From Capnocytophaga sp. (GTDB taxonomy: Bacteria; Bacteroidota; Bacteroidia; Flavobacteriales; Flavobacteriaceae), in contig NZ_JAUNKD010000009.1 of assembly GCF_030532915.1 (NCBI RefSeq), forward strand, positions 22,739-86,738: a stretch of 64,000 bases of DNA, read 5' to 3'. The stretch's first letter is position 1; each line of letters opens with the position of its first letter. Of the stretch, positions 61,954 to 64,000 are shown in pieces. The position numbers and the translations under genes are program-made. Under the pieces are notes generated by a model. That model saw only the letters and a list, made by a program, of their open reading frames with translations. It searched no databases and was not told the DNA's origin.

Positions 61954-62003
61954 ATGCAAAACAATAAAAATCAGCAGTTTATTATCAATAAAATAAATTA
62001 AAA

Positions 62004-62624
62004 ATGTTAATCATAGGAATTACAGGAGGAACCGGATGCGGAAAAACCACCGTAGTGGATCAAATTGTTAAAGAATTATCACAAGACGAAGTAACGATTA
62101 TATCACAGGATTCGTACTATCGGGATATGAGTCATTTGCCTTATTCCGAGAGAGTTAAAACAAATTTTGACCATCCCACTTCCATTGACTTTGATTTGTT
62201 AAAACAGCATTTAATGGAGCTTAAAGAAGGCAAATCGGTGCAATGTCCTGTTTATTCGTTTGTTGAGCATAATCGCACGGGCGAAACCGTACAGGTAAAT
62301 CCCACAAAAGTGATTATCGTTGAGGGGATTTTGATTTTTGCACACGCCGACATTCGCAATTTGTTTGATATTAAAATTTACGTTCACGCCGATTCGGACG
62401 AGCGCCTAATTCGCCGTATTAAACGCGATACCACCGAAAGGGGGCGCGATGTGGCTGAGGTGTTAAACCGTTATCAAACTACCTTAAAACCAATGCATTT
62501 GCAATTTATTGAGCCCGCCAAAGAGTACGCCGATATCATCATTCCGAATAACAGGCGCAACAATGTGGCAATTGATATTATTAAGCTGATTGTTCATAAC
62601 CGCGTGCAACAAAGCGTTTCCTGA
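62004..62624 (+). CDS. udk: uridine kinase
   Basis: Phosphorylates uridine or cytidine to the monophosphate (pyrimidine salvage). The 206-residue protein has Walker A GGTGCGKTT (8-16), DSYYRDMSHLPYSERVKTNFDHPTSIDFDLL and the VIIVEGILIFAHADIRNLFDIKIYVHADSDERLIRRIKRDTTERGRD block. Length is standard. Its stop overlaps the start of the next gene by one base (TGATG), so the two are translationally coupled. Confidence 0.95.
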   Translation: MLIIGITGGTGCGKTTVVDQIVKELSQDEVTIISQDSYYRDMSHLPYSERVKTNFDHPTSIDFDLLKQHLMELKEGKSVQCPVYSFVEHNRTGETVQVNPTKVIIVEGILIFAHADIRNLFDIKIYVHADSDERLIRRIKRDTTERGRDVAEVLNRYQTTLKPMHLQFIEPAKEYADIIIPNNRRNNVAIDIIKLIVHNRVQQSVS

Positions 62625-62932
62625 TGAAATCATTTCTTCGTTACATATCGTTTTTAAAAGGGTATAAACTATACGTTGTCATACTCGTTTTTTTTGTAAT
62701 TTGGATGGCTTTTTTTGATTCCAATTCATTGCTGACTCATAGGGAGTTAAACAAAGAAATCAATAAGTTGAACAAGCAAAAGCAATTTCTTGAAAAAGAA
62801 ATTGAAAAGGATAAAAACACACTACTGATTTTGAATACCGATGAAGGTAAGGAAAAAATGGGGCGCGAAGCCTATTATTTGAAGCACGATAATGAAGAGA
62901 TTTATATTATAGAATATGATACAATTGATTAA
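62624..62932 (+). CDS. septum formation initiator (FtsB/DivIC family)
   Basis: A 102-residue bitopic membrane protein: a short cytoplasmic N-terminus, one transmembrane helix (about 14-33), and a periplasmic coiled coil (NKEINKLNKQKQFLEKEIEKDKNTLL), ending with the family's GKEKMGREAYYLKHDNEEIYIIEYD. This is the FtsB/DivIC pattern of the divisome, where it works with FtsL and FtsQ. It overlaps udk by one base. Confidence 0.88.
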   Translation: MKSFLRYISFLKGYKLYVVILVFFVIWMAFFDSNSLLTHRELNKEINKLNKQKQFLEKEIEKDKNTLLILNTDEGKEKMGREAYYLKHDNEEIYIIEYDTID

Positions 62933-62941
62933 CAGTGTGTT

Positions 62942-63799
62942 ATGAATTTTTCAATCGTTATCCCAACACACAATGAGGCTGCGCATATTGAAAAAACACT
63001 TCATTCTCTTTTTGCACAGACACATCAGCCCTTGCAAGTAATTGTGGTTGATGATTTTTCAACCGATGAAACGCCACTTGTTTTGCAAAAATTAAAACGG
63101 CAATATCCGCTGTTGGAGGTCGTTCGGCGTGAGCACCAAGCAACGCATTCACCCGGAAGTAAAGTGGTTCAGGCTTTTAATGAAGGACTTAGGTTACTTA
63201 ACGGCGATGTGGAGGTGATTTGTAAATTTGATGCTGATTTGATTTTTCCGACTCATTATTTAGAAACGTTGGTTACTTATTTTTCTGAAAATCCGACGGT
63301 TGGAATGTGCGGAGGCGTTTGTTATATCGAAAAAAACGGGGAGTGGCTTTTGGAAAACCTCACCAATGCCGACCATTTGCGGGGCGCCGTGAAGGCTTAC
63401 CGAAAAGACTGTTTTTCAGCCATTGGCGGACTAAAAGAGGCAATGGGCTGGGATACGGTTGATGAACTTTTAGCCCGATTTTACGGATGGGAAGTGAAAG
63501 TTGATACTTCGTTAAAAGTGAAGCATTTACGTCCTACGGGAGCCGGTTACAATCGCAATGCCCGATTTTTACAAGGAAGTGTTTTTTATCGTCTGCGTTA
63601 CGGATTGTGGCTTTCGGTTTTGGCTTCGGTAAAGTTGGCTTTTAAAAAGAAACGTTTTGGGCTGTTTACCGATTATTTACAAGGTTATTGCAACGCAAAA
63701 AAAGAAAAACAACCTTTTTTGGTAACCCCCGAGCAAGGCAAATGGATTCGGAAATACCGCTGGGAACATATTTTTAAAAAAGTAATGCCGCGCTCGTAA
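62942..63799 (+). CDS. glycosyltransferase family 2 protein
   Basis: A 285-residue GT-A enzyme. The N-terminal FSIVIPTHNEAAHIEKTLHSLFAQTHQPLQVIVVDDFSTDET is the nucleotide-sugar site; CKFDADLIFPTHYLETLVTYF carries the DxD-like FDAD motif, and WDTVDELLARFYGWEVKV holds the probable catalytic acidic residues. There is no membrane helix of note. The substrate is unknown; it may act on cell-surface glycans. It follows the DivIC-like gene by nine bases. The last 200 bases of the window after it hold no gene that I can see. Confidence 0.85.
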   Translation: MNFSIVIPTHNEAAHIEKTLHSLFAQTHQPLQVIVVDDFSTDETPLVLQKLKRQYPLLEVVRREHQATHSPGSKVVQAFNEGLRLLNGDVEVICKFDADLIFPTHYLETLVTYFSENPTVGMCGGVCYIEKNGEWLLENLTNADHLRGAVKAYRKDCFSAIGGLKEAMGWDTVDELLARFYGWEVKVDTSLKVKHLRPTGAGYNRNARFLQGSVFYRLRYGLWLSVLASVKLAFKKKRFGLFTDYLQGYCNAKKEKQPFLVTPEQGKWIRKYRWEHIFKKVMPRS

Positions 63800-64000
63800 A
63801 ATAGCTTGCGGAATTCTTTTTTATAACGCATAAGTTTTTATATTTTATTTAAGGCTTCATAAATTTACTTTTACTGTATAGGTGCTGATTTTTAGTTAAA
63901 AGTCGTTAATTTTAACTTGTTGATTTATAGTGTTCTTAAAAATTTAATCTGTTAAATTTTAGTTAGAAATCGTGTTTTCCAAAATTTCGTCTATAAATTC

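Overview
The window looks like a chromosomal segment of a Bacteroidota member of the Flavobacteriaceae, most likely a Capnocytophaga-like species (inferred from gene content; no database search was possible). Evidence includes a SusC/SusD pair, a PorT-type secretion protein next to ubiE, the Bacteroidota-restricted families DUF3276, DUF2911, DUF4290 and 'CCC motif' membrane protein, AT-rich intergenic DNA, and many promoters of the Bacteroidota type (TTTG, 19-20 bp, TAnnTTTG). No rRNA, tRNA, insertion sequence, prophage or CRISPR array was recognised.

Layout. 1-16.4 kb is mostly housekeeping: YceI, arabinose-5-phosphate isomerase, RecQ, a PUR-like protein, XerD with a Cys-cluster protein, a frameshifted small lipoprotein, an ABC-F ATPase, a small P-loop protein beside a GCTT microsatellite, DHFR, Maf, DUF721, UvrB, PorT and UbiE. 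16.5-22.8 kb is rich in outer-membrane proteins (TonB-like barrel, DUF5723-like protein, PorT-like barrel, OprP-like porin). 22.9-30.5 kb holds glycyl-tRNA synthetase, a VanX-like peptidase, SufS, a degenerate arginase-fold protein, a sensor kinase, a SPOR protein and superoxide dismutase. 30.6-36.4 kb is accessory: a pentapeptide-repeat membrane protein, a small helical hypothetical, repeat-filled intergenic DNA and a GH2 beta-galactosidase. 36.4-48.9 kb carries a lipoprotein, LtrA-like protein, sulfatase, an MlaFE-type ABC transporter, LipB, a putative porin, DUF6261, RuvB, a free-methionine-sulfoxide-reductase-like protein and a CCC-motif protein. 49.3-55.8 kb is a three-gene SusC/SusD/DUF1735 glycan-uptake locus facing a galM-MFS-galK galactose operon (55.8-59.4 kb). 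59.6-64 kb is a rightward run: DUF493, DUF4290, MurA, uridine kinase, DivIC/FtsB-like protein and a GT2 glycosyltransferase.

How the genes work together. SusC/SusD import, the periplasmic GH2 beta-galactosidase, the sulfatase, and the galactose permease, mutarotase and kinase would form a plausible route for galactose-containing, possibly sulfated host glycans, although they are not one operon and no endoglycosidase is present in the window.

Most unusual observation. Three intergenic regions (18949-19074, 32637-32867, 46117-46803) are built from degenerate units whose period is 21 bp or a multiple (42, 84). One array of 11 x 21 bp fills the whole gap between two genes. Two of the three arrays abut genes for small, helical proteins of unknown function (164 aa, and DUF6261). 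I know of no described function for this arrangement. Other points of note are a MurA with Asp in place of the catalytic Cys, a RecQ without the zinc cysteines, and repeated CCTTTGnCAAAG palindromes.
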